Part shown: positions 45,336 to 53,403 of the stretch, one piece after another
How positions within the stretch are numbered: the stretch's first letter is position 1
How the letters are laid out: each line of letters begins with the position of its first letter
Assembly (NCBI GenBank): GCA_024638655.1
Contig: JAHEJW010000001.1
Span: forward strand, 119,473 to 183,472
Length of the DNA: 64,000 bases
Origin: a bacterium
GTDB taxonomy: Bacteria > Actinomycetota > Acidimicrobiia > Spongiisociales > ZC4RG35
Direction: 5' to 3'
Translations under genes and position numbers: made by a program
Notes under the pieces: generated by a model
The model's input: the letters and a program-made list of their open reading frames with translations, nothing else
The model's database searches: none
Told to the model about the DNA's origin: nothing

Positions 45336-45800
45336 ATGTCGGGCACTGTGAGATCCGCGGGTCTTCTGCCTTACAGAATGGGCGAAAAGTTGGAGGTGCT
45401 GATAGCTCACCCCGGTGGCCCATACTTCGCACGGCGCGACAAGGGCGCCTGGTCCCTGGTAAAAGGGCTCGTCGAACCGGGTGAAGAGGAGCGGGCCGCC
45501 GCAGCCCGCGAGTTCGAGGAGGAGACGGGCTGGACCGTGCCGCCCTCGTCTTGGGTGGCTCTCGGCGAGACGACCTTGAAGTCGCGCAAAGTGGTGATCG
45601 CATGGGCCGTCGAGACCGACTTCGATTTGGATCGATTCGAGCCGGGTACCTTCGCGCTTCACGGGAGGGAATACCCAGAGATCGACCGGGTTGAGTGGGT
45701 GAGCCCGCAAGATGCCAGACTCCGCCTGAATCCGGCGCTGGTGGTTTTCGTGGAACGTTTAGAGGAGCATCTGAGGTTGAATGGAGTGGAAGATGGATGA
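45336..45800 (+). CDS. NUDIX hydrolase
   Basis: 154-residue pyrophosphohydrolase. The Nudix box is complete: GLVEPGEEERAAAAREFEEETGW (G-x5-E-x7-RE-x2-EE-x-G). The ATG at 45336 gives a leader MSGTVRSAG; a GTG at 45348 is an alternative. It is divergent from the CHAD gene with 12 bases between them, so promoters must lie within the neighbouring coding DNA or the transcripts may be leaderless. The substrate (diadenosine polyphosphates, capped or modified nucleotides) is unknown. Confidence 0.88.
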   Translation: MSGTVRSAGLLPYRMGEKLEVLIAHPGGPYFARRDKGAWSLVKGLVEPGEEERAAAAREFEEETGWTVPPSSWVALGETTLKSRKVVIAWAVETDFDLDRFEPGTFALHGREYPEIDRVEWVSPQDARLRLNPALVVFVERLEEHLRLNGVEDG

Positions 45801-46212
45801 CATGGCCCAGACCGACATGCCCCAAACCGACGCTGAATGGAGGGTGAAACTCTCACCCGAGCGATTCCGGATCCTCCGTGAGGGAGGTACCGAACGCGCC
45901 TTCACCGGAGAGTATTGGGACAGCAAGAGCACAGGTACCTACAAGTGCGCCGGATGTGGGGAGGAGCTCTTCTCCAGCGACACGAAATTCGAGTCGGGAT
46001 CGGGATGGCCGAGCTTCTACGAGGCCCTCGACCCGGCCAAGATCGAGGAGTTGGAGGATCGATCCTACGGGATGGTCCGAACCGAGATCCGATGCGCCAA
46101 CTGCGGAGGTCACCTGGGCCACGTCTTCGATGATGGGCCCAATCCCAGCGGACTCCGCTACTGCGTCAACTCTCTGTCACTGGACCTCGATGAGGACGCC
46201 GGAACGGGCTAG
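45793..46212 (+). CDS. msrB: peptide-methionine (R)-S-oxide reductase
   Basis: Repairs the R-epimer of methionine sulfoxide. About 139 residues from the ATG at 45793, preferred because GGAG lies 5 bases upstream; ATG 45781 is a fallback. Zinc is held by CAGC and CANC. The catalytic Cys is in LRYCVNSLSL, and SGWPSFYEAL and GHLGHVFDDGP are family motifs. It overlaps the end of the NUDIX gene, so they are probably cotranscribed. Confidence 0.95.
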   Translation: MDDMAQTDMPQTDAEWRVKLSPERFRILREGGTERAFTGEYWDSKSTGTYKCAGCGEELFSSDTKFESGSGWPSFYEALDPAKIEELEDRSYGMVRTEIRCANCGGHLGHVFDDGPNPSGLRYCVNSLSLDLDEDAGTG

Positions 46213-46793
46213 CCCGCCTGTGCCCTTGCCTGTTCGATCACCGTCACGAAACCCTCATCCATCTCGAACACCGGGATATCGGAGAGGGAGACCCGTCCGA
46301 GGACTGCGGTACCCGAATCGTCGAGAGAGACATCCAGATCCCTGACCATCCTTTGAACCGGGGCGTTTTCGGGGAGGAACTCGAAGCAGAATCCTCCAAC
46401 ACCGTCGGCTCGACCCACAGCGGCCAAAGCTCGGAAGAGCAACGTCCCCACGCCTCGCTGCTGAAACCGGTCGAGGACCGTGACGGCGATATCCGCACAG
46501 CTCCGATCCTCTGTGACGATGTACCGCCCGACACCTGCTCCTTCACCGTCGACGGCGGCACCCCAGGCCACATGATCCTTGAGGTCAACGTTGGCCAGAT
46601 AGTCGAGCTCGGATTCGGAGAGAGAACCTCGGCCCTGGCCGAACCGTGTGTAGACACTCTCGGGCGACAGCTCTGTCAGGCCTTCCACGAGCAGCATCCG
46701 GTCCTCGGCGCCCAGGGGGCTGAGGAGCACCACGGTCCCGTCGGCCAGCTCGATCTCGAGGCGGGGTCGATCATCGCTGAGGTCGATTCTCAT
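46209..46793 (-). CDS. GNAT-family N-acetyltransferase
   Basis: 194-residue acetyltransferase. The acetyl-CoA loop is VLDRFQQRGVGTLLFRALAA (Q-x-x-G-x-G), preceded by the strand SCADIAVTV. The N-terminus with ADGTVVLLSPLGAEDRMLLVEGLTELSPES and VYTRF matches the acetyltransferase (Pat-like) modules of Actinobacteria, but no cAMP domain is fused. It converges with msrB (4-base overlap) and diverges from the methyltransferase gene. Substrate unknown. Confidence 0.85.
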   Translation of the reverse strand: MRIDLSDDRPRLEIELADGTVVLLSPLGAEDRMLLVEGLTELSPESVYTRFGQGRGSLSESELDYLANVDLKDHVAWGAAVDGEGAGVGRYIVTEDRSCADIAVTVLDRFQQRGVGTLLFRALAAVGRADGVGGFCFEFLPENAPVQRMVRDLDVSLDDSGTAVLGRVSLSDIPVFEMDEGFVTVIEQARAQAG

Positions 46794-46861
46794 GTACGGC
46801 CAATTGAAGCCGAGTCGCTATTGCACGGCACATCGAGTTCGCGCCGGTAACTTCATTGGCG

Positions 46862-47764
46862 ATGCCTACGGTCACGTCCGACTTCGGCTCGGGAAGAAGG
46901 GAGTCCCACGACTCCACAGCCTTCTACGGCCGGTTCAAACCGCCGGTGGTGTCCGACGAGAGTGTCGTGAACCCTCCTGCGGCGAAGGACCGCCTCTTCG
47001 TCGGCGACGCTAGGAACATGACCGATGATCAAGTGGCCGATAACTCGGTCGCGCTCCTGGTCACCTCACCGCCCTACTTCGCGGGCAAGGAATATGAGAG
47101 CGACTTCTCAGCCGGTCATGTTCCTTCGACCTACGTCGAATACCTGGAGATGCTCCACGACGTCTTCACTCTCTCCCTTCGCAAGCTCGAGCCCGGTGGT
47201 CGGATGGCCGTCAACGTCGCCAACCTCGGGCGCAAGCCGTATCGCTCGCTTTCGGCGGACGTGATCGGGATCCTCCAGGACGATCTCGGGATGCTGCTCC
47301 GAGGCGAGATCATCTGGCAGAAGGCTCGAGGCGCCGGGGGAAGCTGTGCATGGGGATCGTTCCGGTCGCCCCAGAACCCGGTCCTGCGGGACGTCACCGA
47401 ACGAGTCGTTGTCGCGTCCAAGGGCCGTTTCGACCGGGCGGTCAAACGAGCAGAGAGAGAGGCGACAGGCCTGCCGAACGAAGCGACAATCGATACAGAT
47501 GACTTCCTAGAGGCGACTCTCGACGTCTGGGAGATCCCTTCCGAGCGAGCAACCCGTGTCGGACATCCCGCTCCGTTCCCGGTGGCCCTTCCCAAGCGCC
47601 TGATCGAGTTGTACACCTACAAGGGCGACCTGGTCCTCGACCCATTCGTCGGCTCGGGTACGACGGCGCTCGCCGCGGTGGAGACGGGACGGCACTACGT
47701 CGGTTTCGACACCGAGCCCGACTACATCGCTTTGGCAGCTGAACGCGTCGGCGGTGCCACGTGA
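46862..47764 (+). CDS. DNA methyltransferase (beta-class, N4-cytosine or N6-adenine type)
   Basis: Site-specific DNA methyltransferase, 300 residues from the ATG at 46862. Motif IV is TSPPYF (about 68-73), and the AdoMet motif DPFVGSGTT follows near residue 259, so the order is IV then I, the beta-class arrangement shared by m4C and m6A enzymes. SPPY leans to N4-cytosine. No restriction endonuclease or specificity gene is nearby, so it looks orphan. It is coupled to the LMW phosphatase gene by a 4-base overlap. Confidence 0.92.
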   Translation: MPTVTSDFGSGRRESHDSTAFYGRFKPPVVSDESVVNPPAAKDRLFVGDARNMTDDQVADNSVALLVTSPPYFAGKEYESDFSAGHVPSTYVEYLEMLHDVFTLSLRKLEPGGRMAVNVANLGRKPYRSLSADVIGILQDDLGMLLRGEIIWQKARGAGGSCAWGSFRSPQNPVLRDVTERVVVASKGRFDRAVKRAEREATGLPNEATIDTDDFLEATLDVWEIPSERATRVGHPAPFPVALPKRLIELYTYKGDLVLDPFVGSGTTALAAVETGRHYVGFDTEPDYIALAAERVGGAT

Positions 47765-48252
47765 CCTTCCGAATCCTGGCCGTGTGTGCCGGCAACATCT
47801 GCCGCAGCCCCGCCGCAGAAGCTGCGATTCGTAGAGAGGCCGCCGAGCGTGGCATCCAGGTGGAGGTGGACTCGGCCGGAACCGGCTCCTGGAACATCGG
47901 TGAAGGACCCAATCCGCAGGCTATGGCAGCGGGAGACCGTTTCGGGCTCCAAATCGAGGGTCGGGCGAGGAAACTCATCGCCGCCGATTTCGATCGCTTC
48001 GACGTGATCGTCGCGATGGACCGCTCGAATCTGCGAGATGTCTTGTCACTGGCTCCGTCGCTGGAGGCGAGGGCCAAGGTCAGGCTGTTTCGGACATATG
48101 ACCCCGGTTCCGAGCACGACGAGATCCCCGACCCCTACGGGCGTTCGGATGAGGTCTTCGACGAGACGATGCGACAAATCGCCGCCTCGGCAAGCGGCCT
48201 CGTCGACTCGTTGACCTCAGTCGGCGTGGAGAGCCCGGTATCCCTCGAGTAG
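47761..48252 (+). CDS. low molecular weight protein-tyrosine phosphatase
   Basis: 163-residue phosphatase with the P-loop CAGNICRS (Cys9, Arg15) at the N-terminus and the general acid in DEIPDPYG. The GTG start overlaps the methyltransferase stop (GTGA). The family includes Wzb/PtpA-type protein phosphatases and arsenate reductase relatives; motif and length fit PTP better than ArsC. It ends 36 bases inside the convergent gene. Confidence 0.93.
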   Translation: MTFRILAVCAGNICRSPAAEAAIRREAAERGIQVEVDSAGTGSWNIGEGPNPQAMAAGDRFGLQIEGRARKLIAADFDRFDVIVAMDRSNLRDVLSLAPSLEARAKVRLFRTYDPGSEHDEIPDPYGRSDEVFDETMRQIAASASGLVDSLTSVGVESPVSLE

Positions 48253-48936
48253 GAATTCGAGACCCCGGTCAACCGGGTCGTCGACCTCCCGCAAACTCGC
48301 ATAGCCGAGGCTGGCGCCGTTGAAGGAGGCGTCGTTCCAGAAGTCGTTGGAACGATCAAGCTCCGACCAGGCAGCCACGTAGAGGTATGGCTCGGGGTGT
48401 GCTGCGTCGCCGGGAGAGGCTCCAAAGCTGGCCCGTTCCCCTCTTTCTCGATCACCGAGCTCGGTAGCCGGATCGAGATGTTCCGGCCATAGCTGGACTT
48501 CGGAGACGTCGTCCCCGTCCCGGCCATGCCGGCGCAGACGGTTCAGAACGGCGAATCCGAAACCGAACCACTCGCCGAGCGCCAGAGCAGCCTCTCGGTC
48601 CACCGTCAAGGCTTGATCGGGATCGACAGCGGCAAGCGGGTCGTGGAAGTCGGGAAACCAATCGACTTCGTAGTCGAGCCCGAAGAACTCGGCGGCGGCG
48701 CGAACAGTTGTGATGTCCTGTGTCGCCACGTGTCCACCGCTCTCATGGACCAGAAGCGTTCCCTCGACTCGGGCAACCTGCCCATCGAACTCGGGTGTCC
48801 CAAAGCCACCTGGAGCCGCCTTCAGGCCCATCCGGCCCACAGCTTCGTAACGGGCGGGGGCTATGGCAAAGAACGCAATCTGGTGCAGGGCATCCCTGGT
48901 CACCGCGAAGTTCTCAGGCAGTTTGTCGAATGTCAC
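48217..48936 (-). CDS. conserved hypothetical protein, soluble
   Basis: 239-residue protein from GTG at 48936, the codon overlapping the DoxX stop (GTGA). It is a mostly soluble, acidic protein with a HESGGHVATQDITTVRAA segment, an EVQLWPEHLDPATEL motif and late EPYLYVAAWSELD. I know similar actinobacterial proteins only as hypothetical. It overlaps the LMW phosphatase end by 36 bases on the other strand. No function can be given. Confidence 0.7.
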   Translation of the reverse strand: MTFDKLPENFAVTRDALHQIAFFAIAPARYEAVGRMGLKAAPGGFGTPEFDGQVARVEGTLLVHESGGHVATQDITTVRAAAEFFGLDYEVDWFPDFHDPLAAVDPDQALTVDREAALALGEWFGFGFAVLNRLRRHGRDGDDVSEVQLWPEHLDPATELGDRERGERASFGASPGDAAHPEPYLYVAAWSELDRSNDFWNDASFNGASLGYASLREVDDPVDRGLEFLLEGYRALHAD

Positions 48937-49445
48937 TGGTTCGATTTCTCGTTGGCGGGCTTGCGCCAGAAGGTCGCCAGCTGTCCTGCTGCAACAATGA
49001 ATCCTCCAGCGACGATCGCCGCACCAACCCATCCATCGAGATTCTCCGCGATCCCGATGGCAGAATCGATCGAAGCCGAACCCGGGCCGGCAATGGCGAT
49101 GGCCAGTGAAACGACTGCCAGGGTCGCGACGTACTCATAACCTTCGTCAGGCCGATGGAAGTTGAAGAAGCCGGCAAACCTGTGGATGGACCAGAAGGCA
49201 ACGAACATCGTGGCTGCCAGTCCGGCGGCCGCCACGGAAGTGAGTAGACCAGCCAACAACCCGATTCCGATGGCTATCTCGTTGCCTGCAGACAACATCG
49301 CGTTCAACTTCGGTTTCCTGAACCCCTTCGAGCCAAACCAGTTGGCCGTCCCCTCCAGACTCCTGCCGTGATTGACCCCATGAGCAATGATCACGAACCC
49401 GGCCCAGAGCCTGAGTATCAGAAGTGCAACGTCGAACTGGTCCAT
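48933..49445 (-). CDS. DoxX-family membrane protein
   Basis: 170-residue DoxX-type protein with four TM helices. It starts LRLWAGFVIIAHGVNHGRS and keeps GFRKPKLNAMLSAGNEIAIGIGLL. A strong GGAGG precedes the ATG. DoxX proteins serve in thiosulfate/quinone oxidation or oxidative stress, but the family is broad. It is cotranscribed with the hypothetical gene (overlap GTGA). An inverted repeat lies at its probable promoter. Confidence 0.85.
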   Translation of the reverse strand: MDQFDVALLILRLWAGFVIIAHGVNHGRSLEGTANWFGSKGFRKPKLNAMLSAGNEIAIGIGLLAGLLTSVAAAGLAATMFVAFWSIHRFAGFFNFHRPDEGYEYVATLAVVSLAIAIAGPGSASIDSAIGIAENLDGWVGAAIVAGGFIVAAGQLATFWRKPANEKSNQ

Positions 49446-49538
49446 CTAGCGAGCCTCCTTTCGAGAAAGGCGGATTGTGGTCTCGACATCCTTTCGAATG
49501 TCGCCCGGACGTCTATTTATGCCGAATTGTCACCACCC

Positions 49539-49563
49539 TGACACTTCGTGGACAGAGGTGTCA
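49539..49563. promoter_or_regulatory. inverted repeat at the probable DoxX promoter
   Basis: TGACAC (49539-49544) and GTGTCA (49558-49563) are 13 bases apart. Read on the minus strand, the downstream arm can serve as a -35 (GTGTCA) with a CATAAA -10 17 bases later, and the DoxX start is about 70 bases further. This would place the repeat as an operator overlapping the promoter. No bound regulator is known. Confidence 0.35.
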
Positions 49564-49574
49564 CCGACAACTCG

Positions 49575-49607
49575 AAGGGCCGCCCGTTGGGGATTCGGGC
49601 GGCCCTT
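49575..49607 (-). terminator. rho-independent-like terminator after aioA
   Basis: AAGGGCCGCCCG (49575-49586) and CGGGCGGCCCTT (49596-49607) form a perfect 12-bp stem with a 9-base loop. It begins 19 bases after the aioA stop on the minus strand. No long U-run follows, but the stem is strong, so it is the likely end of the aioBA transcript. Confidence 0.75.
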
Positions 49608-49625
49608 TGACGTGGTCTGCTTCGG

Positions 49626-52100
49626 CTACACCAGGTTGCGTGGCACGAAGGACATGCGGCCGACCAAGTCGGTAGTGCCAATCTTGGTCACCCTTCCTTT
49701 GCCCAGCTTGAAGTTGTAGCGCAGATTGATCGGCTGGAGATTGCTGTCACCGGGAGTCACCGAGTTGGCCGGGCTCCCGGGAAACAGGAAGTAGGTGAAA
49801 GTCACACCAGGTGGCACCGTGTCGGCGACATATGCGACCGCCGTGAACGAGCCGGTGGTACGACCACCGAGCTGGTCGATGACGTTGTCGGACTCGATCG
49901 ACAGGAGGTCGCCGCTCTCGATCCCCCAGCGTTGCGCATCATCCGGATTCACCTCCAGGAAGTTCATCGGCCAGCGCTGGGTCGAGTACTCCCTCCTCAT
50001 GAAGTCGAAGAGGTTGTTCCAGACATGATTGATGCGCCCGTTCAGAACCCATACCTCGTCGCCCTGAGGGCCGATCTGAGCGTTGCGCGCAGCCACCGCG
50101 TCCCAGTCGGGCATCACGAAGTTGGCTTTCCCGGAGTTGGTGTTCCATTCGAGATTGGCATGGAGCCGGGCAGTGCCCACTAGTTGGTCGCCATCCCGGA
50201 CTATGGGTGTCTGGATCCCGGTGGTTCCGAACTCCCGAAGGAGGTCGTGAGCCCGGACACCTCGCTCCTGAGCGAGCTCGACCAGTGCGCTGAAGTCTCT
50301 CCGCCCGCCTGCCGACTTCGGGCCCGCCTCCTCGAAGATGGCGTTTGTGTCGGGCCAATCGAAACCGCCATATCCCATCCTCTGGGCCACGGAGGCAAAG
50401 ATCTTCCAATCGGGCAGCGATTGGCCCGGCGTGTCGGCGATCTTCTCATAGATGCGGAGACGCCTCTCCGCATTGTTCCGCGCGTAGTTGTCCTCCCCCC
50501 ACGCCCCGGCCGCCAATACCAGATCTGCATACTGGGTCGAGTCGTTCGGGTAGATCTCCTGATGGACTACCACCATCCCACCCTCGTCGATCCGGCTTCG
50601 CAACTGCTCGAAAGCCGTATCGACGTTCGTGGAGGCCACCGTTGGCCCGATCGACGTGAGCTCTCGAACGCGAGCTGCCAGCGCCTGGGTCGCACCCATT
50701 GCCCCTATCCAGTTGGTGCCGACGACCCAGCGGAATCTGGTATTGCCCTCTACCAGCCAGCGCTCCGTGTCCATCTCGACCGGATTCCCCTCGTAGAAGT
50801 GGGGGGACTTGTCCATCGGATATCCCGCCGCCTTCTGACCCCCGCGCTGGTGGCCACCCATGCGCCCCGTCGCCCGCCCGGGTTGGCCGGTCGCCCCGAT
50901 CAAGACACCCAGATTCCCAATGGCGGCCGTGTTCTCGTAGTTGTGGGACCAATACAGGCCCTTCTCGAAGAGAATCATGGCTTTGGGTCTGGCACCGCCT
51001 CCACCTGTGAGCAGGGCAGCGGCCTGCCTGATTTGGTCTGCCGGAACGCCTGTGATCCCCTCGGCCCCTTCCAGGGTGAACTCGTCACGTGAGAAGACGT
51101 ACTCCCGGATCTCGTCGAACGACATGCCGAACATTGCCCGTCGCCACTTCGTCTCCTCGTTCAGCTCGCTGCGAGAGGCGGTATATCGGTCGACGAACTC
51201 CTTGTCTTCCCATCCCTGGGCGATGACTTCTCTCACCATGGCGTTGTAGAGAGCGACATCGGTGCCCGGATTCAACTGAAGGTGGAGACCTCCGTTCTTC
51301 AGCGCGTACGCCGCGGTGAATGTCTTTCGCGGGTCGACATAGATCAGCTTGGCTCCGCCGGGCTGCTGCCAGGTGGTGAAGCGGACCGTCTTGGTCTCAT
51401 ATGGATCGGAGCCGGAGATCATGATGACATCCGCCTCCTTGTCGTCCTCGAACGACGACCCGAAGGCGTCGATCCCGGTATCGGAGAGACCGGGGACATC
51501 GTCACCCTCGGCCGGGGCATGGTGAGGTGAATAATTCGGGGAGCCGATCTCGCCGAACGCGAGCTTGGACGCCGAGAACACGTTCTCGTAGAACTGGTAC
51601 GAGTAGATCTTCATACCCCAGGCGAGCTCGCCGTAGTTCTCGATGGTATGAGTCGACAATCTGGCGACCAGGTCGAAAGCCATGTCCCACGAGATCGGGA
51701 TCAGGTCGCCTCGAACTCTCAGCAACGGCGTCTTGTATCGATCGGCTGTCGGGCTGTTGGGGTTGTAGAACTTCTTGGCAATGGCACCCCCTCGAACGCT
51801 GTGAGTCCCGCCGATGTTGACCGCCTGTGTGTCCTTGTCGGGGATGACGATGACGTTGTGTGGCCGCCCGTTCCGCAGGATGACGTTGTGCATGTTCTCG
51901 GAGGGCCAGGCCCCCGAGAGAAGAGCGGTGGGGAAGTCGACGCCGAGGGCATTGTCTGCGGCCGACGGCCCGCCGTCGCGGCCCAACGGCCAGGTGTAGG
52001 CCTTGTATGCGCACGCCACCGGGCAGTACTCACAGCAGATGATGTTGACTTCGGCGTCCGGTGGTGGCAGAGGGACACTCGATGGTTGGGTGAATGACAT
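49626..52100 (-). CDS. aioA: arsenite oxidase-type large subunit (molybdopterin oxidoreductase)
   Basis: 824 residues, the length of AioA. The N-terminus has the cluster motif with Cys23, Cys26 and Cys30 (CEYCPVAC) plus Ser101 (THSVRGG), the pattern of the 3Fe-4S site of AioA. By motif alignment, the substrate funnel of AioA (His195, Glu203, Arg419, His423 in the Alcaligenes enzyme) corresponds to His193, Asp201, Arg413 and His417; RMGGH is conserved but Glu is replaced by Asp (alignment by eye). It follows aioB with a 4-base overlap. No ars gene lies in the window, so substrate is inferred from family: arsenite, antimonite or another small anion. Confidence 0.85.
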   Translation of the reverse strand: MSFTQPSSVPLPPPDAEVNIICCEYCPVACAYKAYTWPLGRDGGPSAADNALGVDFPTALLSGAWPSENMHNVILRNGRPHNVIVIPDKDTQAVNIGGTHSVRGGAIAKKFYNPNSPTADRYKTPLLRVRGDLIPISWDMAFDLVARLSTHTIENYGELAWGMKIYSYQFYENVFSASKLAFGEIGSPNYSPHHAPAEGDDVPGLSDTGIDAFGSSFEDDKEADVIMISGSDPYETKTVRFTTWQQPGGAKLIYVDPRKTFTAAYALKNGGLHLQLNPGTDVALYNAMVREVIAQGWEDKEFVDRYTASRSELNEETKWRRAMFGMSFDEIREYVFSRDEFTLEGAEGITGVPADQIRQAAALLTGGGGARPKAMILFEKGLYWSHNYENTAAIGNLGVLIGATGQPGRATGRMGGHQRGGQKAAGYPMDKSPHFYEGNPVEMDTERWLVEGNTRFRWVVGTNWIGAMGATQALAARVRELTSIGPTVASTNVDTAFEQLRSRIDEGGMVVVHQEIYPNDSTQYADLVLAAGAWGEDNYARNNAERRLRIYEKIADTPGQSLPDWKIFASVAQRMGYGGFDWPDTNAIFEEAGPKSAGGRRDFSALVELAQERGVRAHDLLREFGTTGIQTPIVRDGDQLVGTARLHANLEWNTNSGKANFVMPDWDAVAARNAQIGPQGDEVWVLNGRINHVWNNLFDFMRREYSTQRWPMNFLEVNPDDAQRWGIESGDLLSIESDNVIDQLGGRTTGSFTAVAYVADTVPPGVTFTYFLFPGSPANSVTPGDSNLQPINLRYNFKLGKGRVTKIGTTDLVGRMSFVPRNLV

Positions 52101-52702
52101 CAGGAAACCTCCACTGAATCGGCGCCTTGGAGCGTGTTGGCGAATCCGTAGACGAGCCTCACCACTCCTGTTGCGTAGACGTCGTCAGCTTCGATCTCGA
52201 GGAGGACCCTCGGGAGATTCTGCGTCGCCTGGCCGAGGCTGACCATCCCGTCGTTGGCCAGATCGAATGTCGAGAAGTGGCACGGGCATGGTCCCAGGGC
52301 CCTGTGCTCCGGGCGGTATTCCTCGACTACGCATCCCATGTGAGTGCACAGAGACGAATAGGCAACGATGTCCTGATCGGGCCCTACTCCTGCCGATGCC
52401 GGCACCCCTAGCTTCACCAGCACGTTTCTCTGTCCTTGCAAGGGATAGTCGAAAGTGATCGGGTCGGTTGCGTTCACCTCACCAAGTGACGCGACCCGGA
52501 CCCTCGGGAAGACACCCACAACCGCCGCCGGGGCCGCTGTTGTGGGAGGACTGGTTGCGGTGGTCGTAGTCGTGGTAGAACCGGCCACCGCCTCCGGCTG
52601 GTCCTTCGCCAGTTGGCTCAGGGGGAGGATCACTCCCACGGCGACCACCGCCCCGCCGGCAGTGCCAATCAGTAGGAATTCTCTCCGCGTCAGTTCGGCC
52701 AC
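52100..52702 (-). CDS. aioB: arsenite oxidase-type small subunit (Rieske, Tat-exported)
   Basis: 200 residues from GTG at 52702, which places a Tat signal (TRREFLLIGTAGGAVV) at the N-terminus; the open frame extends to 52831 but would add a poor leader. After the signal comes a Thr/Ala/Pro linker, then a Rieske domain with the cluster ligands Cys119-x-His121 and Cys139-xx-His142, and the disulfide Cys124/Cys141 that some AioB enzymes lack. The end GQATQNLPRVLLEIE matches AioB. It is the first gene of the aioBA operon and is divergent from the cupredoxin. Confidence 0.88.
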   Translation of the reverse strand: MAELTRREFLLIGTAGGAVVAVGVILPLSQLAKDQPEAVAGSTTTTTTATSPPTTAAPAAVVGVFPRVRVASLGEVNATDPITFDYPLQGQRNVLVKLGVPASAGVGPDQDIVAYSSLCTHMGCVVEEYRPEHRALGPCPCHFSTFDLANDGMVSLGQATQNLPRVLLEIEADDVYATGVVRLVYGFANTLQGADSVEVS

Positions 52703-52766
52703 AGTCGTCCTTCGATCGCCTCCCAGAAGTGTCCGGGAGCTCACCACCAGCCGGTAAGGGACATAA

Positions 52767-52784
52767 GGCCCTACCTCTAGGGCC
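52767..52784. promoter_or_regulatory. palindrome between divergent aioB and cupredoxin genes
   Basis: GGCCCTA-CCTC-TAGGGCC at 52767-52784 is a perfect 7-bp inverted repeat with a 4-base centre, in the 127-base gap between the aioB start (52702) and the cupredoxin start (52830). A divergent operator controlling both genes is plausible; no regulator gene is adjacent. Confidence 0.45.
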
Positions 52785-52829
52785 GATATGCCGGTGTCGA
52801 GCCGGCAGCGGGATGATTGGCTAGCTGTC

Positions 52830-53324
52830 ATGAGTATCAGCGCTCCCGAGCGGCCGGACCAAGAGTCGTCTGCGTTCCCCCGTCATTACTGGCTCTTCTT
52901 CGGTCTCGGGTTGGGCTTTGTCGCCACGCTCTTCGTCGGGTTGGTGGTGTTGATTGCTGGCGGCCCAGAGCCTGACACCAGCCCAGATCCGGCCGCCGGC
53001 ACGGCTGCTTCTCAGCCCGAAGATGGCAGCGGGCAAACGGCAGTGCTTGGCAGCAGCGAAGTCTCGGTGATCGGCACCGAGTTCGCCTTCGATCCCGACG
53101 AGCTGATACTGGCTCCCGGGGCGACCATCACGCTGGACAACCAAGGTCTGGTGATCCACAACATGGAGATCGAGGGTGTGGCCGGATTCCTGATCGAAGC
53201 CCAGGCCGGCCAGAGTGCATCGGGAACCATCGATGTCGATCCGGGTGAGTACGTGATCTTCTGCTCAATACCCGGACATCGTGAGGCGGGGATGGAAGGG
53301 ACGCTCACAGTCACCACCGGGTGA
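52830..53324 (+). CDS. membrane-anchored cupredoxin (blue copper protein)
   Basis: 164 residues: a TM anchor near 20-42, a Pro/Asp/Gly linker, then a plastocyanin/azurin-fold domain with His110, Cys145, His150 and Met155 as type-1 copper ligands (VIHNMEI, FCSIPGHREAGM). The ATG at 52830 removes an unlikely leader. It is divergent from aioBA with a palindrome between them, and probably takes electrons from the oxidase or passes them to the membrane chain; this is inference from position. Confidence 0.9.
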   Translation: MSISAPERPDQESSAFPRHYWLFFGLGLGFVATLFVGLVVLIAGGPEPDTSPDPAAGTAASQPEDGSGQTAVLGSSEVSVIGTEFAFDPDELILAPGATITLDNQGLVIHNMEIEGVAGFLIEAQAGQSASGTIDVDPGEYVIFCSIPGHREAGMEGTLTVTTG

Positions 53325-53343
53325 GCGAAGGTTGGATCTCGAA

Positions 53344-53373
53344 GGGCCACCCGGGTGGGGAGCCGGGTGGCCC
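53344..53373. terminator. strong hairpin after the cupredoxin gene
   Basis: GGGCCACCCGG (53344-53354) pairs perfectly with CCGGGTGGCCC (53363-53373), with an 8-base loop and one extra A-T pair outside. It is in the 79-base gap between the cupredoxin and the convergent membrane-protein operon and could terminate both. No U-tract. Confidence 0.7.
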
Positions 53374-53403
53374 TCGGTGTGGGGTCAGGAAGGCAGCTAA
53401 CAC

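Noticed and set aside
47761..48252. Arsenate reductase ArsC linked to the Aio genes
   Set aside because: The P-loop CAGNICRS and DPYG acid motif match LMW protein-tyrosine phosphatases, and the gene is coupled to a methyltransferase, not to aio.
49626..52100. Iodate reductase (IdrA) as the identity of the molybdoenzyme
   Set aside because: IdrA clusters carry di-haem peroxidase genes idrP1/P2, which are absent; the RMGGH and length fit AioA better.
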